Below are positions 63,572-64,000 of a stretch of DNA of 64,000 nt, piece by piece; within the stretch, counting starts at the first letter, position 1; the number at the start of each line of letters is the position of its first letter. Under the pieces are notes generated by a model that worked only from the letters and a program-made list of their open reading frames with translations, searched no databases and was not told the DNA's origin. This stretch comes from Winogradskyella litoriviva (GTDB lineage Bacteria; Bacteroidota; Bacteroidia; Flavobacteriales; Flavobacteriaceae): contig NZ_JABRWQ010000002.1 of NCBI RefSeq assembly GCF_013249065.1, forward strand, positions 434,001-498,000, read 5' to 3'. The position numbers and the translations under genes are program-made.

Positions 63572-64000
63572 CTAAACGTCTAAACGCCTTCTTTTATAAT
63601 ATTTAATTTTTGTATTCAATTTTTCTATTAAATAATGTAAATAATTTTTCAATGAAGGGTTAGCAAAAATAATTCGACCTCCACCCATCCAATGCGATTT
63701 TATAAAAGGGCTATAATCTCTATTTTTCTCATTACTAATAACATCTACAGCAACAGCTTTAGGAAATAATTTCTTAATCTCAATAAATTGACTTTCTCTG
63801 CAGCCTTCCACAAACAATATTGTATTCTTTTTAACCACAGATTTTATTATTTCTAAATCTGTACCACCACCATCAATAATAATTAAATCAAATTTTTGTT
63901 CAACATTTATGGATGTAACCTTATCAAAAATCTCAATATCTTTGTAAAACTTAGTATTTGTCTTCAATGCTTCTAGACAAAACGTGTTGTGCTCTGTCCC
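63572..64000 (-). CDS. Partial SAM-methyltransferase-like protein, N-terminus cut by window edge
   Basis: The frame is open from the right edge to a stop at 63572, giving at least 142 residues. The visible start reads GTEHNTFCLEALK, similar to the second strand region of Rossmann-type class I methyltransferases (acidic residue followed by His). It continues KFDLIIIDGGGTDLEIIKSV and a strand NTILFVEGCRES, then HWMGGGRIIFANP and a basic end (KYYKRRRLDV). The IDGGG block fits post-I motifs of small methyltransferases, though no SAM glycine loop is visible in this part. It precedes the neuB operon and may belong to the same polysaccharide locus. Confidence 0.6.
   Translation of the reverse strand, partial: GTEHNTFCLEALKTNTKFYKDIEIFDKVTSINVEQKFDLIIIDGGGTDLEIIKSVVKKNTILFVEGCRESQFIEIKKLFPKAVAVDVISNEKNRDYSPFIKSHWMGGGRIIFANPSLKNYLHYLIEKLNTKIKYYKRRRLDV

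Noticed and set aside
1..64000. CRISPR arrays, insertion sequences or rRNA genes
   Set aside because: No regularly spaced repeats, transposase motifs or rRNA sequence were seen anywhere in the window.

Overview
The window looks like a low-GC chromosome segment from a marine-type member of the Flavobacteriaceae (Bacteroidota). The evidence is the protein families present (DUF5683, DUF6122, PorV/PorQ-like, DUF4105, WbqC, a cyclophilin-FKBP fusion, penicillin acylase), Bacteroidota-type promoters (TAnnTTTG at -7, often with TTTG or TTG about 19 nt upstream), few recognisable Shine-Dalgarno sequences, and several TTG/GTG starts. I see no transposase, integrase, prophage, CRISPR array or rRNA. The single tRNA is tRNA-Pro(UGG).

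Layout. 1-2.4 kb: two-component pair (TPR histidine kinase plus LuxR-type response regulator cut by the window edge). 2.6-6.0 kb: a compact set of small stress or envelope proteins (DUF1328, PA2169/DUF2383, DUF6327-like, holin-like, YtxH) around an AraC-family regulator. 6.2-9.5 kb: aldehyde dehydrogenase, a small membrane protein, tRNA-Pro, and a PQQ-type sugar dehydrogenase overlapping a cytochrome c lipoprotein gene. 9.5-15.1 kb: uridine kinase, FtsB/DivIC-like protein, both methylmalonyl-CoA mutase subunits and an alpha/beta hydrolase. 15.2-20.8 kb: parA, parB, DUF5683, dapB, lepB, wbqC-like and DUF6122, largely housekeeping. 20.8-27.1 kb on the minus strand: a TPR membrane protein, ribH, a small membrane protein, mutL, two rhomboids and an EEP-family protein. 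27.3-34.2 kb: recF, a lipoprotein, a DciA-like protein, a CIA30 protein, penicillin acylase with a coupled membrane protein, and a GH30 lipoprotein.

34.3-36.1 kb holds a C5-cytosine methyltransferase overlapping a small PD-(D/E)XK-like protein, probably a type II restriction-modification pair of unknown specificity. 36-48 kb is core genome again: a STAS-like protein, TPR lipoprotein, dual immunophilin, recQ, kdsD, tatC, lptB, TerC, pssA, PorV-like and DUF4105.

48.3-63.1 kb is one minus-strand, 13-gene polysaccharide operon. It starts with neuB, a TylF-like methyltransferase and neuC. It continues with a GT-B-like protein of unknown activity, six glycosyltransferases, a sulfotransferase and an O-antigen-ligase/polymerase-type membrane protein. 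It ends with the polyprenyl-phosphate sugar transferase that would start synthesis. Together these imply a surface glycan carrying a nonulosonic (sialic-like) acid, with sulfate and probably O-methyl decoration. NeuA and a flippase are not in the window. A further partial gene lies at the right edge.

The best candidates for something undescribed are this nonulosonate-sulfate glycan operon (with its unassigned 460-aa protein and a two-domain GT2), the restriction-modification pair, the small-protein stress island, and lineage-type losses of key residues in MutL and RecQ.
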